This document shows positions 8,330 to 17,284 of a DNA stretch of 64,000 bases, in pieces. Below the pieces are notes generated by a model. It ran no database searches. It saw only the letters and a list, made by a program, of their open reading frames with translations, and had not been told where the DNA came from. Where the stretch lies: NCBI GenBank assembly GCA_023393475.1, contig JAEWLC010000110.1:1-64000 (forward strand). Reading direction: 5' to 3'. Positions within the stretch are counted from its first letter, which is position 1, and the number at the start of each line of letters is the position of its first letter. The position numbers and the translations under genes were made by a program. Source of the DNA: Pseudomonadota bacterium (GTDB lineage Bacteria; Pseudomonadota; Alphaproteobacteria; Rhizobiales; Devosiaceae).

Positions 8330-9589
8330 ATGGCCAACCGGGCTGGAAGTGCCGACCTGCCGTTGCATGGCGGGCGGGTGCCGAAATGGCTGAGCGAGCG
8401 CATGGCGCGGCTCGGGGCCGTGATCTGCCAGGCGATCGCGCATGAGTATGGCCGCGACGAGCTGCTGAGCCGGCTGGCCAACCCGTTCTGGTTCCAGTCG
8501 TTCGGCGCCGTGATGGGCATGGACTGGCACTCCTCCGGCATCACCACCAGCGTGATCGGGGCGCTCAAGGGCGGGCTGCGGCCGCTCGAACGCGAGCTGG
8601 GCCTCCATGTCTGCGGCGGACGCGGACGGCATTCGCGCAAGACACCGGACGAGCTTGTCGCCATCGGCCACCGCGTCGGATTCGACGGCGTGGCGCTGGC
8701 CCGCGCCAGCCGGCTCGTCGCCAAGGTCGACACCGCCGCGGTGCAGGATGGATTCGAGCTCTATCTCCACGGCTTCATTGTTGCTGACGACGGCAAGTGG
8801 GTCGTGGTGCAGCAGGGCATGAAGGGCGAGAGCAAGACCGCTCGGCGCTACCACTGGCAATCGGCGGGGCTCCAGAGCTTCGTCGAGGCCCCGCACGCGG
8901 CAATCGAGGGCGCGTCGCAGGGAACCATCGTCAACCTGACGGATGCGCGCGCGGCGCGTTCGCGCAGCGCTCAGACGGCGCTGCTGGGTGGGATGGGACC
9001 CGACGCCATCGTGCGCGAGGTCGGCCGGATCGAGGGCATCGCCGACCCGGCGCCTGCAGAGAGTGACCAGCCGATGCTGCCGCATCTGGTCATGCCCGAG
9101 CACCACGACATCCGCCCCAAGGACGTGATGCTGAGGCGCCTCCACGGCAGCCTCGCCGCGGCGGCCGACCGGGCCCCCGGAGATTTCACCGAGCTGCTGC
9201 TGGTTCCCGGCGTCGGCGCGCGCACCGTGCGGGCGCTGGCACAGGTGGCGGAGGTCGTCCATGGCGCGCCGCATCGCTTCGCCGATCCCGGCCGCTTCGC
9301 CATGGCGCATGGCGGCAAGGACGGGCACCCGTTCCCGGTGCCACTGAAAGTCTATGACGAGACCATCCGGGTGCTGAAATCGGCCGTGGGCAAGGCGCGG
9401 CTCGGCGCGGATGAGGAGCTGTCGGCGATCAAGCGGCTCGACGCGCAGGCCCGCAGCCTCGAGCATGTCGGCGGACCGGGCTTCCACGAGTTCATCGCCG
9501 AGGAGCGCCGCCGTTCGCCCGAGTATGGCGGGCGCACGGTGATGGACGATGCGCGCAATGCCTATGCAAGGGCGAAGATGCGGGTTTAG
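8330..9589 (+). CDS. DUF763 domain protein
   Basis: A 419-residue protein of the DUF763 family, known mainly from archaea and scattered bacteria and without an assigned function. Family-like features are the start SADLPLHGGRVPKWL, the block VARASRLVAKVD/VQDGFELYLHGF in the first half (VVVQQGMKG with a basic GESKTARRYHW), and a helix-hairpin-helix-like element LLLVPGVGARTVRALA near residue 290. The hairpin and basic patches suggest nucleic-acid contact, but this is inference. ATG 8330 follows AAAGGAAC. It is a single gene between two repeat tracts. Confidence 0.85.
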   Translation: MANRAGSADLPLHGGRVPKWLSERMARLGAVICQAIAHEYGRDELLSRLANPFWFQSFGAVMGMDWHSSGITTSVIGALKGGLRPLERELGLHVCGGRGRHSRKTPDELVAIGHRVGFDGVALARASRLVAKVDTAAVQDGFELYLHGFIVADDGKWVVVQQGMKGESKTARRYHWQSAGLQSFVEAPHAAIEGASQGTIVNLTDARAARSRSAQTALLGGMGPDAIVREVGRIEGIADPAPAESDQPMLPHLVMPEHHDIRPKDVMLRRLHGSLAAAADRAPGDFTELLLVPGVGARTVRALAQVAEVVHGAPHRFADPGRFAMAHGGKDGHPFPVPLKVYDETIRVLKSAVGKARLGADEELSAIKRLDAQARSLEHVGGPGFHEFIAEERRRSPEYGGRTVMDDARNAYARAKMRV

Positions 9590-9602
9590 CCCCCTGCCGC
9601 GC

Positions 9603-9840
9603 GTGTCACGGGTCATTCCCGCGAAAGAGGGGATGACAGCCGGTGGGTGTGGCGAGCAATGAGCAGGGCACCACACACTCGATGTCATCCCAGCGCAAGC
9701 TGGGATCCAACGCTCAGCTGGAGCGAGTGGTGAGTTGGGTCCCTGCTTTCGCAGGGATGACAGCCGGTGGGTGGATGAAGCCCCATGGCTCTACGAGACA
9801 CCGCAGGCTCCCCGGGTCTTCGCCCGGGGATGACGGTGGA
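9603..9840. repeat. tract of GATGACA-type palindromic repeats
   Basis: This stretch holds a partial copy (9603-9636), one full two-hairpin unit (9683-9762, TGTCATCCC at one end and GGGATGACA at the other) and a further hairpin arm (about 9811-9838, CCGGGTCTTCGCCCGGGGATGA). It fills the space between DUF763 and the convergent fabB, where it may also act as a transcription barrier. Confidence 0.75.
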
Positions 9841-9867
9841 CAGATAGGCAGCCCTACGGCAGCCGAC

Positions 9868-11094
9868 TTACGCCGCGTCCGGATGCTGGAACACCAGCGT
9901 GGCGTTGGTGCCGCCGAAGCCGAAGCTGTTGGAGAGCGCGATGCCGATATCGGCGTTGTCGCGGCGCTGGCGGAGGATCGGCATATCGGCGAAAGCCGGG
10001 TCCAGTTCCTCGATATTGGCGCTTTCGCAGAGGAACCGGTTCTGCATCATCAGGATGCAGTAGATCGACTCCTGGACGCCGGTGGCGCCGAGCGAGTGGC
10101 CGGTGAGCGACTTGGTGGCCGAGATCGGCGGGCAGGAGTCGCCGGTGCCGAAGACGGTGCGGATCGCTTCCATTTCCTTCAGGTCGCCGACCGGCGTCGA
10201 AGTGGCGTGCGGGTTGATGTAGTCGACCTTGCCCTTCACCGTCGAAAGCGCCTGCTGCATGCAGCGGATGGCGCCCTCGCCCGAGGGGGCGACCATGTCG
10301 TAGCCGTCCGAGGTCGCGCCATAGCCGACCAGTTCGGCGAGGATGTTGGCGCCGCGCGCCTTGGCGTGTTCGTATTCCTCGAGCACGACGACACCGGCGC
10401 CGCCGGCGATGACGAAGCCGTCGCGCTTGGCATCATAGGCGCGCGAGGCCTTCTCGGGCGTGGCGTTGAAGTCGGTGGACATGGCGCCCATGGCGTCGAA
10501 GAGGTTCGACAGCGACCAGTCGAGATCTTCGTGGCCGCCGGCGAAGACGATGTCCTGCTTGCCCCACTGGATCTGCTCGTAGCCGGCGCCGATGCAGTGC
10601 TTGGACGTCGCGCAGGCCGAGGTGATCGAGTAGTTGACGCCCTGGATGCCGAAGGGGGTAGCGAGCGTCGCAGAAGCTGTGGAGCTCATGGCCTTGGGCA
10701 CGGCGAGCGGCCCGATGCGCTTGGGGCCTTTGTCGCGGGTGATGTCGCCCGCTTCGATGACCGTACGGGTGGACGGACCGCCCGAGCCCATGATGATGCC
10801 GGTGCGCGGGTTCTTGATGTCCTTTTCCTCGAGCCCGGAATTGGCGATCGCCTCCTGCATGGCGATGTAGTTCCAGGCCGCGCCCTTGCCCATGAAGCGG
10901 GTGGTGCGGCGATCGAGAACCTCGAACGGATCGAGCTTGGGCGCGCCATGCACCTGGCAGCGGAAATTGTACTTGGCGTAGTCCTCGGCGAAGACGATGC
11001 CGGACTTGGCCTCTCTGAGGCTCACCACCACTTCGTCGAGATTGTTGCCGATGGAGGAGACAATCCCCATGCCGGTGATGACGACGCGTCTCAT
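9868..11094 (-). CDS. fabB: beta-ketoacyl-ACP synthase I
   Basis: A 408-residue condensing enzyme that elongates acyl-ACP, including the unsaturated branch started by FabA. The catalytic triad is visible: Cys161 in SACATSKHC, His296 in INPHATST and His333 in [10 protein letters not shown], with Lys328 just before it. The glycine-rich end [13 protein letters not shown] is intact. It starts 24 bases after the fabA stop, so the two form an operon, with GGGAGA 7 bases before the ATG. FabA and FabB work together to make cis-unsaturated fatty acids. Full family length with no anomaly. Confidence 0.97.
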   Translation of the reverse strand: MRRVVITGMGIVSSIGNNLDEVVVSLREAKSGIVFAEDYAKYNFRCQVHGAPKLDPFEVLDRRTTRFMGKGAAWNYIAMQEAIANSGLEEKDIKNPRTGIIMGSGGPSTRTVIEAGDITRDKGPKRIGPLAVPKAMSSTASATLATPFGIQGVNYSITSACATSKHCIGAGYEQIQWGKQDIVFAGGHEDLDWSLSNLFDAMGAMSTDFNATPEKASRAYDAKRDGFVIAGGAGVVVLEEYEHAKARGANILAELVGYGATSDGYDMVAPSGEGAIRCMQQALSTVKGKVDYINPHATSTPVGDLKEMEAIRTVFGTGDSCPPISATKSLTGHSLGATGVQESIYCILMMQNRFLCESANIEELDPAFADMPILRQRRDNADIGIALSNSFGFGGTNATLVFQHPDAA

Positions 11095-11117
11095 TCTGGT
11101 ATCTCCCGGCGATGGGG

Positions 11118-11621
11118 TCAGGTGAACAGGCCGACGCGGAGGCCGGCCATTTCGTAGATGATCTGGCCGTCGGCTTTCACCCAGCCGTCGGCGATGCCAA
11201 GCACCAGCTTGGACTTCATCACCCGCTTGATGTCGATGCCATATTCGACCAGCTTCACGTCATTGGTGATCTGGCCGGAGAATTTCACTTCGCCGCAGCC
11301 AAGGGCGCGGCCCTTGCCGGGCGAACCGTCCCAGCAGAGGTAGAAGCCGAGCATCTGCCAGACGGCGTCGACGCCGAGGCAGCCGGGCATCACCGGATCG
11401 CCGATGAAGTGGCACTGGAAGAACCACAGGTCGGGATTCACGTCGAGTTCAGCGCGGACGAGGCCCTTGCCATAGGCGCCGCCTTCGCGGCTGACCTCGG
11501 TGATGCGGTTGAACATCAGCATGGGCGGGGCCGGCAGCTGGGCATAGCCGGGGCCGAACAGCTCACCTTTGCCGCTGCGGATCAGGTCGTCGTAGCCGTA
11601 GGCGTTCTTCCGATCCGTCAT
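11118..11621 (-). CDS. fabA: 3-hydroxydecanoyl-ACP dehydratase/isomerase
   Basis: A 167-residue enzyme that dehydrates 3-hydroxydecanoyl-ACP and isomerises the trans-2 product to cis-3-decenoyl-ACP, the branch point for unsaturated fatty acids. Catalytic His71 ([13 protein letters not shown]) and Asp85 (LGVDAVWQM) sit at the same spacing as His70/Asp84 of E. coli FabA. The frame extends upstream, but [13 protein letters not shown] is the conserved start and has GGAG 12 bases before it. It is first gene of the fabA-fabB operon and divergent from irr, a common rhizobial arrangement. Confidence 0.97.
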   Translation of the reverse strand: MTDRKNAYGYDDLIRSGKGELFGPGYAQLPAPPMLMFNRITEVSREGGAYGKGLVRAELDVNPDLWFFQCHFIGDPVMPGCLGVDAVWQMLGFYLCWDGSPGKGRALGCGEVKFSGQITNDVKLVEYGIDIKRVMKSKLVLGIADGWVKADGQIIYEMAGLRVGLFT

Positions 11622-11800
11622 TGGCCGGGGCGTCTCCACTAGAAAACTGGTTCCGTAGTAGTGAGGGCCGGTCGGAGGGTCAAGCGGTGCTAGGGGCCTA
11701 GAGGCAGCGAGCTGGCCCCCGCGACCGACCGCCGCTTGTGCGGAACGGTGCCGAAAGTTATAAGCTCGGTTCCTGACAAGGCCTGTCACCAAAGGTAGAG

Positions 11801-12247
11801 ATGACCGACCGCAGCCTGATGAGCCGACCTGTTCCGTCACGCCGCCCCTGCCTGACGGCGGTGCTGCGCATGGCCGGACTGCGCCCAACCCGCCAGCGCG
11901 TGGCCCTCGCCGAACTGCTGTTTGCCGGCTCGCACCGGCATGTCAGCGCCGAGCAGCTGCATGCGGAAGCGAATACCGCGCATGTCAACGTGTCGCTGGC
12001 GACGATCTACAACAGCCTGCACCAGTTCCGCGAAGCGGGCCTGTTGCGCGAAGTGGCGGTCGATGCGTCGCGGTCCTATTTCGACACCGATACGTCGGAT
12101 CACCACCACTTCTATCTCGAGGACGAGCAGCGGGTGATCGACATCCCGTCGTCCGCGATCGTCATCCAGAACCTGCCCGAGCCGCCGCAGGGCATGAACA
12201 TCACCCATGTCGACGTGGTGGTGCGGGTGAAGAAGGCGCGTAGCTGA
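11801..12247 (+). CDS. irr: iron response regulator Irr, Fur family
   Basis: The 148-residue Fur-superfamily regulator has a winged helix ([15 protein letters not shown], then [18 protein letters not shown]) and the His-rich segment DHHHFYLED at residues 100-108 that in Irr proteins helps bind haem or metal. Irr controls haem and iron genes according to haem status in Rhizobiales. Ordinary Fur metal-site residues are otherwise reduced, and the C terminus is short, both Irr-like. ATG 11801 has GGTAGAG just upstream. Divergent from fabA with 179 bases between them. Confidence 0.93.
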   Translation: MTDRSLMSRPVPSRRPCLTAVLRMAGLRPTRQRVALAELLFAGSHRHVSAEQLHAEANTAHVNVSLATIYNSLHQFREAGLLREVAVDASRSYFDTDTSDHHHFYLEDEQRVIDIPSSAIVIQNLPEPPQGMNITHVDVVVRVKKARS

Positions 12248-12296
12248 GGCTGTCGCCTGCTGCCATCGCGGCAATCACAACTGCTTGAGCGCGCCC

Positions 12297-12461
12297 TCAC
12301 CTTCCCCGCTTCGGGCCGAAGGCTAGGGTAATGAGGCTGCGATCCGACCGGGCGCGGGCGGTAGGCTGTTCCGGGCCCGCGGCGGGATCGTCGCTGCGGA
12401 CGAAATCGCGGCCCCAGGTCTGGCGGAGGGCATCCTTGTAGAGATAGCTGGCGGGGATCAT
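12297..12461 (-). CDS. 54-residue small protein divergent from LacI regulator
   Basis: The short frame begins MIPASYLYKDALRQTWG and ends in a basic tail (AFGPKRGR). I do not recognise a family. Support for translation is good: AAAGGAG lies 7 bases before the ATG. Its control region is elaborate: a candidate promoter and LacI-type operators lie between it and the divergent regulator, one operator ending 19 bases before its start codon. No signal peptide, TM segment or Cys. It may be a small metabolic or regulatory peptide under sugar control, but no function can be assigned. Confidence 0.55.
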   Translation of the reverse strand: MIPASYLYKDALRQTWGRDFVRSDDPAAGPEQPTARARSDRSLITLAFGPKRGR

Positions 12462-12479
12462 GACAAGTCTCCTTTCGAC

Positions 12480-12493
12480 TTGAACCGATTCAA
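12480..12493. promoter_or_regulatory. LacI-type operator 1
   Basis: TTGAACCGATTCAA is a near-perfect palindrome of the alphaproteobacterial LacI-family type. It lies between the candidate promoter and the start codon of the 54-residue gene. Confidence 0.65.
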
Positions 12494-12512
12494 TCACTCA
12501 ACGCATGGGCGT

Positions 12513-12526
12513 TTGAATCGGTTCAA
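12513..12526. promoter_or_regulatory. LacI-type operator 2
   Basis: TTGAATCGGTTCAA is the same sequence as operator 1 read on the other strand. It directly abuts the candidate -10 of the 54-residue gene. Operators 1 and 2 are 33 bases apart, centre to centre, about three helical turns. Confidence 0.65.
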
Positions 12527-12554
12527 TACATACTCTTGCCAATGCTAGAGTCAA
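12527..12554 (-). promoter_or_regulatory. candidate promoter of the 54-residue gene
   Basis: On the minus strand TTGACT (12549-12554), a 16-base spacer and TATGTA (12527-12532) stand directly before operator 2. A bound repressor would block clearance. Confidence 0.35.
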
Positions 12555-12560
12555 GCAGAA

Positions 12561-12589
12561 TTGAACCGATACAAAAGCGCTGCTATATG
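12561..12589 (+). promoter_or_regulatory. candidate lacI-type promoter overlapping operator 3
   Basis: TTGAAC, a 17-base spacer and TATATG (12584-12589) form a candidate promoter of the regulator gene. Operator 3, TTGAACCGATACAA (12561-12574), covers the -35, which suggests autorepression. Confidence 0.45.
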
Positions 12590-12618
12590 AAGGTGGGGCA
12601 GGTGACGAAAGGCAGGAT

Positions 12619-13671
12619 ATGGCGCGGGATCTGGTGCGGTTGAGCGATGTGGCGAAAGCCGCCGGCGTGTCGCAGGGCACGGCCTCGAACGTCTTCAGCC
12701 GGCCAAGCCTCGTGCGCGAGGAAGTGCGCGAACGGGTCAGGGAAACCGCGCGCAAGCTCGGCTATGCCGGCCCCGATCCGCGCGGCAGGCTGCTGCGGGC
12801 GGGAAAATCCAATGCCATCGGTGTCGCCACGGCCGAGCCCCTCTCCTATTTCTTCGACGATCCCTTTGCGCGCGAGCTGATGCGCGGCATCTCCGAGGCC
12901 TGCGACGAGCGGGCGGCGGGACTGGCGCTGGTTTCGGCGCGCAACGACGAGCGGCTGGCCTGGAACATCCAGAGCGCACTGGTCGACGGTTTCGTGCTGC
13001 TCTGCATCGAGAATGGCGAGAAGCTGGTGGAACTGACGCGGGAACGGCAGCTGCCGTTCATCGCGCTGGCGCTGGGCAAGCCAGATGAAAGCATCTCGGC
13101 CATCGGCGTCGACGACTTTGCCGGGGCGCAGATGGCGGCGCGGCACCTCGCAGAACTCGGCCATCGGAAGTTCGGCATCCTCGCCCTCGAGTTCGACGAT
13201 GTGCACGAAGGCCCCGTAGATGACGCGCGCATCGCCGGCGCCACCTACTCGACCTCGCGCGACCGCGCCAACGGCTATTTCGAGGAGCTGGCGCTCTATG
13301 GCGTCGGCCGCGAGGACATCCCGATCTACGAAACGCGCAGCAGCGCCGACAGCGTCAGGCGCGGGCTCGACCACATCCTCGCGGACGGCACGCCGACGGC
13401 GATCCTCTGCATGTCGGACCGGGTCGCCATGTTCGCGATCGAGGAACTGGCGCGGCGCGGGCTGAGCGTACCCGGTGACATCTCGATCGTCGGCTTCGAC
13501 GGCGTGCCCGAGGCCGCGACCTTCTCGCCGCCGCTCACCACCATCGCGCAGCCGATCGCCGAGATCGGGCGGCGGGCGGTGAAGGCGATCCTCGATGGCG
13601 ACGGCGACGTGCATCGCGAGGTGCTGCCGCTGGAGCTGGTGGTTCGGCAAAGCACGGCGCGCGCGGGATAG
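12619..13671 (+). CDS. LacI-family transcriptional regulator
   Basis: The 350-residue regulator has the N-terminal LacI helix-turn-helix (VRLSDVAKAAGVSQGTASNVF, residues 6-26), the hinge around residues 48-60 and a periplasmic-binding-protein-like sugar domain with IGVDDFAGAQMAARHLAELGH and GFDGVPEAATFSPPLTTIAQP. Three matching operators lie in the region shared with the divergent 54-residue gene, so it very probably regulates itself and that gene. The sugar ligand is unknown; no transport or catabolic operon is attached. Confidence 0.93.
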   Translation: MARDLVRLSDVAKAAGVSQGTASNVFSRPSLVREEVRERVRETARKLGYAGPDPRGRLLRAGKSNAIGVATAEPLSYFFDDPFARELMRGISEACDERAAGLALVSARNDERLAWNIQSALVDGFVLLCIENGEKLVELTRERQLPFIALALGKPDESISAIGVDDFAGAQMAARHLAELGHRKFGILALEFDDVHEGPVDDARIAGATYSTSRDRANGYFEELALYGVGREDIPIYETRSSADSVRRGLDHILADGTPTAILCMSDRVAMFAIEELARRGLSVPGDISIVGFDGVPEAATFSPPLTTIAQPIAEIGRRAVKAILDGDGDVHREVLPLELVVRQSTARAG

Positions 13672-13705
13672 TGACTTGCACGAAGGCCCCGCGCGCCCCA
13701 GATTC

Positions 13706-13996
13706 ATGGGTATGCGTACATTGATCGCCATTGCCGCAGTCCTGGCCCTCGCGACGGGGGCCCAGGCCTATTGCTCCCCGGTTCCGGACACCGCCGAAAC
13801 CGCCTATTCGCTGAACAACCTGAAGCAGACGCTGTGCCTGCAGGGCGAGCTCGGGAACGACACCAGCGCGCAGGCCAACAAGGCCCTCATCGACCTCCAG
13901 CTGCAGCAGATGCAGCGCGACCTGCAGCAGCAGAAGATGCAGATCCAGCAGCTCCAAACCATGGGCACGCGGGATTACCTGCTGCCCAGGCTCTGA
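13706..13996 (+). CDS. small secreted coiled-coil protein, unknown
   Basis: A 96-residue protein with a clear signal peptide (MRTLIAIAAVLALATGAQA, cut before YCSPVPD), two Cys that could pair (YCSPV and TLCLQ), and a Gln-rich coiled coil (LQLQQMQRDLQQQKMQIQQL). The periplasm or envelope is its likely place. Start is ATG 13706 or 13712; both precede the signal peptide. No known family recognised. It reads towards the TonB receptor, with a terminator hairpin between. Confidence 0.6.
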   Translation: MGMRTLIAIAAVLALATGAQAYCSPVPDTAETAYSLNNLKQTLCLQGELGNDTSAQANKALIDLQLQQMQRDLQQQKMQIQQLQTMGTRDYLLPRL

Positions 13997-14029
13997 GTCG
14001 CGCACGGCTGATCAGCTATTGCCCGACAC

Positions 14030-14064
14030 AAAAGCAAAAGGGCCGCGCGGTTGGCGCGGCCCTT
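14030..14064 (-). terminator. terminator of the TonB receptor gene
   Basis: An 11-bp perfect stem (14038-14048 with 14054-14064) closes a 5-base loop. Read on the minus strand it is followed by TTTGCTTTTG, so it serves the receptor gene; it also lies after the convergent small gene. Confidence 0.8.
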
Positions 14065-14082
14065 GCTGTCTGGACGTAGGTC

Positions 14083-16185
14083 TTACCAGCTCTTGTTGAG
14101 CGTCAGGCTGACCTGGCGACCGGGGCCGTAGCCGCAGTTGTAGGCACTGAGGCAGCTCGCGACATAACTGGTGTCAAAGAGGTTGGAGACGTTGAGGCCG
14201 ATGCCCCAGTCGTCCTGCTGGTAGCGGATGCCGGCGTCGAACACGGTCGCGGCAGGCACTTCGAGCGTGTTGGCGTCGTCGGCCCAGCTTTCGCCGAGGT
14301 AGCGGATACCGGCGCCGATGGTCAGGCCCTCGAGCGCATCGTCGAACTTATACTCGACGCCGAGCGAGGCGGTGAGCTTGGGCACCTGCACCAGCTCCTT
14401 GCCGATGAGGCTTGCATCGGGGCTGTTGATGATCTCGGATTCGAGCCAGGTCAGGGCGCCGCGGACGGCGATGTTGTCGAAGTTGACCAGCGCCTCGAGC
14501 TCGGCGCCCCGGACATTGACTTCGCCGACCGGGATCGAACCCCAGACGCCGATCGGCAGGGTCGGATCGGGAGCCGCCACGCCATCACGGGTGAGGTCGA
14601 ACACCGAGGCGGTGATCATGCCGTCCATGAAGGTCGGCTCGTACTTGATGCCGGCTTCCCACTGCTCGCCCGTCTCGTTTGGCAGGAGCTGGCCATCCCA
14701 GGTGGTCGCCAGCTGCGGCAGGAACGAGGTGGTGTAGCTCGCATAGGGCGTGAGGCCGTTGTCGAACTGGTAGGCAAGGCCGACACGACCCGAGAAGGCA
14801 TCTTCCTCGCGCACGGTGGCGCCCCAGCCCTCGAGCTCGGTGCGGGCGATGTCGTAGCGGCCGTTGAGGGTCAGCAGCCAGTTGTCGAGCTTGATCTGGT
14901 CCTGGGCGTAGATGCCGGTCTGCTGCATCAGCGTGGTGGTCCACCAGGCGAGCGCCGGCGGCGTGTAGGTCGCGTCATAGACCGGATTCAGCGGATCGAT
15001 GCCGGGGACGGTGCCGCTGCCCTCGTAATAGGTCTCGGGGACGATCTTGTAGTTCTTGTAGTCGAGGCCCATCAGCAGGGTGTGCTCGAGCGGCCCGGTC
15101 GCAAAGACACCCTCGAGCTGGGTGTCGACAGTGCCGATCGAGGCCTCGGTGTGGTGGGCCCAGCGCTGGCGATCGAGCTCGCCGCCGGTCCAGGTGCCGG
15201 TCGGGTAGATCGAATCCTCGTTGACGTCGACGCCGAGCAGGCGCGCCGTCTGGCGCACGGTCCAGGTGTCGTCGATGCGGTGCTCGAGCTCGTAGCCGAT
15301 CATGGCCTGCTCACGCTCATACACATCGATTGCCGGATCGCCGTAGTTGAGGTTGCGCGGGATGCGGATGCCGCCCGGGCCGTCGACGACGGTGCCTTCA
15401 TAGGGCAGGAAGCCGGTCGAGGTGTGGTCGAGGTCGGACTTCTGGTAGTGCGCGTAGACGGTGAACTCGGTGTTCTCGTCGGGCGACCAGGTGATGCTGC
15501 CGAGGATATTGCCGCGCAGGTCTTCGGCGTCCTCGGTCTCCCAGCCACCGCCGGAGACCTTGCCGACGAGGCGGTAGGCAAAGACGCTGTCATCGGTGGC
15601 ATCGCCGGCATCGACGCCGAGATAGGCGTTGCCGAAGCTGTTGATGCCGGTTTCGGTGTCAAGGTGCTTGTCGCCCGTCGGGCGCTTGCTGACGTAGTTG
15701 ACGATGCCGCCGACATTGGCGCCGCCATAGAGGCCGGAGGCCGGGCCCTTCAGCAGCTCGATGCTCTCGAGCAGGAACGGGTCCATCAGCACGGTGCCGA
15801 AACCGGTCTGGTAGAGCGACATGCCGTCCATGAACATGCCGGTCTGGTTTGCGCTGAAACCGCGGATGAAGAACCAGTCGGTGTCGGAATCGCTGCCGTA
15901 GGGCTGGGTGTTGACGCCGGCGGATTTCGCCAGCTGCTCATCGATCTTGACGCCCGGGGTCTTGGCCAGTTCCTCGGCCGAGATCACCGAGACCGACTGC
16001 GGAACTTCCGAGACGGCCATCTTGCGCTTCGAACCGACCTGGGCCTCGACGAGAACCTGGTCCAGCAGCGTAACCTCGTCGGTGGCGGTCGTCGTGGACT
16101 GGGCCACTGCCACGCCGGTGAACGGCACGAAGCTGGTGGTCGCGAGGAGCGCGGCAAGAATGGCGCGGCGCGGCGTGATGGTCAT
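14083..16185 (-). CDS. TonB-dependent siderophore receptor
   Basis: A 700-residue outer-membrane receptor of the FhuA/FpvA type. After the signal peptide (cut near VAVAQ) comes a plug domain (MAVSEVPQSVSVISAEEL, then WFFIRGFSANQTGMFMDGM and LLKGPASGLYGGANVGGIVNYVSKRP), then a 22-strand barrel ending in a terminal Trp (SLTLNKSW). It imports a ferric siderophore with energy from TonB. I see no STN signalling domain. An AraC-type regulator lies immediately upstream on the same strand, and a strong terminator follows. The siderophore class cannot be told from sequence; no ABC importer or biosynthesis genes are adjacent. Confidence 0.93.
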   Translation of the reverse strand: MTITPRRAILAALLATTSFVPFTGVAVAQSTTTATDEVTLLDQVLVEAQVGSKRKMAVSEVPQSVSVISAEELAKTPGVKIDEQLAKSAGVNTQPYGSDSDTDWFFIRGFSANQTGMFMDGMSLYQTGFGTVLMDPFLLESIELLKGPASGLYGGANVGGIVNYVSKRPTGDKHLDTETGINSFGNAYLGVDAGDATDDSVFAYRLVGKVSGGGWETEDAEDLRGNILGSITWSPDENTEFTVYAHYQKSDLDHTSTGFLPYEGTVVDGPGGIRIPRNLNYGDPAIDVYEREQAMIGYELEHRIDDTWTVRQTARLLGVDVNEDSIYPTGTWTGGELDRQRWAHHTEASIGTVDTQLEGVFATGPLEHTLLMGLDYKNYKIVPETYYEGSGTVPGIDPLNPVYDATYTPPALAWWTTTLMQQTGIYAQDQIKLDNWLLTLNGRYDIARTELEGWGATVREEDAFSGRVGLAYQFDNGLTPYASYTTSFLPQLATTWDGQLLPNETGEQWEAGIKYEPTFMDGMITASVFDLTRDGVAAPDPTLPIGVWGSIPVGEVNVRGAELEALVNFDNIAVRGALTWLESEIINSPDASLIGKELVQVPKLTASLGVEYKFDDALEGLTIGAGIRYLGESWADDANTLEVPAATVFDAGIRYQQDDWGIGLNVSNLFDTSYVASCLSAYNCGYGPGRQVSLTLNKSW

Positions 16186-16203
16186 TTGGCAGGCCCCCGG
16201 GTT

Positions 16204-16222
16204 CCGCGCGCTTGCCGCGCGG
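16204..16222 (-). promoter_or_regulatory. hairpin in the leader of the TonB receptor gene
   Basis: CCGCGCG and CGCGCGG flank a 5-base loop 18 bases before the receptor start codon. No T run follows, so it is not a terminator; it could affect translation or mRNA stability. Confidence 0.3.
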
Positions 16223-16314
16223 ATCGTCAGTTGTGAATAGTTGAGTACATAGCTCAGCTTTGGGGGCGCCGGATTGTCGTTTGTTACGGCGGATTGAACG
16301 GTTTTCCGCCCGTA

Positions 16315-17193
16315 TCACGCGCCGGCGCCGTGGCTCCGTACCCAGGCAGCGGGCGTCATTCCGGCATAGCGCTTGAAGACGCGGGTCATGTGGGCCTGGT
16401 CGGAGAAGCCGCCATTGATCGCAACTTCGGTCAACGAGACGCCGGGGGAGAGCAGCATGAGCTTGATCCGCTCGACCCGCGCCTGCGTCTGCCACTGGTG
16501 CGGGGCGACCCCCGTGGAGGCCTTGAAGGCCGACGAGAAATAGGACTGCGACAGCCCGACCAGTTCCGCCAGTTCATGCAGCCGGATGTTGCGCAGGCAA
16601 TTGGCCTCGATGAAGTCCATCGCCTGGCGCAGGCGGCGGGCCGAGAGCTGGCCGGGACGAAGGCCGGTCCGGGGCACGCTGAACAGCTGGGTGAACAGCG
16701 CGAGCACCAGCCCTTCGCCATGGAGATCGTGGAGGCCAGGGCCGCTGCATTCATCGGCGAGCAGATGTGCGAGCGCGAGGACGCGATGGTCGTCGAACAT
16801 CAGGCGCGGTACGGAAAGCAGGCTCGGATCGAACGCACCAGCGAAGCGCTCGACCATCGTGGCAGCGTCGAAATGCAGGTCGAGGTGACGCAGCCGGGTG
16901 CCGACCGGCACATGCGAGCGGGTCACGAGGCCCGCCGGTATGTAGCTCAGCCGCGCCGGAGCCGCGGGACGCGCGACGAATGCCCCGGCGTCGGGACCGA
17001 TATTGATGGCCCCTGGACCGGAGCCATCGAGCACGACGAAGAGGCGCGGATGGGGCGACTGATACTCGCCGCCGGCGCCAGCCCTACCGTCGACCTCCCA
17101 GACGTCGGCCACGGCGTCCCTGAAGGAGCGGTATTTCAGATTGCCGATAACCGAGAAGCCCTCGGTCATCGCCTTCATGTTGGGATGAAACAT
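16315..17193 (-). CDS. AraC-family regulator, siderophore-receptor linked
   Basis: A 292-residue regulator with a variable N-terminal sensing part and a C-terminal AraC double helix-turn-helix (IRLHELAELVGLSQSYFSSAF, then VSLTEVAINGGFSDQAHMTRVFKR). It stands 129 bases upstream of the siderophore receptor on the same strand, an arrangement known for PchR/AlcR/RhrA-type activators that respond to the siderophore. I infer the same role. I chose ATG 17193; a TTG at 17217 would add 8 residues. The region before it contains no recognised box. Confidence 0.85.
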   Translation of the reverse strand: MFHPNMKAMTEGFSVIGNLKYRSFRDAVADVWEVDGRAGAGGEYQSPHPRLFVVLDGSGPGAINIGPDAGAFVARPAAPARLSYIPAGLVTRSHVPVGTRLRHLDLHFDAATMVERFAGAFDPSLLSVPRLMFDDHRVLALAHLLADECSGPGLHDLHGEGLVLALFTQLFSVPRTGLRPGQLSARRLRQAMDFIEANCLRNIRLHELAELVGLSQSYFSSAFKASTGVAPHQWQTQARVERIKLMLLSPGVSLTEVAINGGFSDQAHMTRVFKRYAGMTPAAWVRSHGAGA

Positions 17194-17284
17194 CACCACC
17201 CCGTGCCCAATGCTCAAAGTTGACTAGATCAGTCCTCTTTTTGAGTCAACGGAGCGCGGCGAGATGTAATGGTGGGCGGGAGCG

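Noticed and set aside
11622..11800. Irr-controlled element between irr and fabA (TAGAAAACTGGTTCC at about 11639)
   Set aside because: It does not match the TTTAGAA/TTCTAAA form of the known iron control element closely enough.
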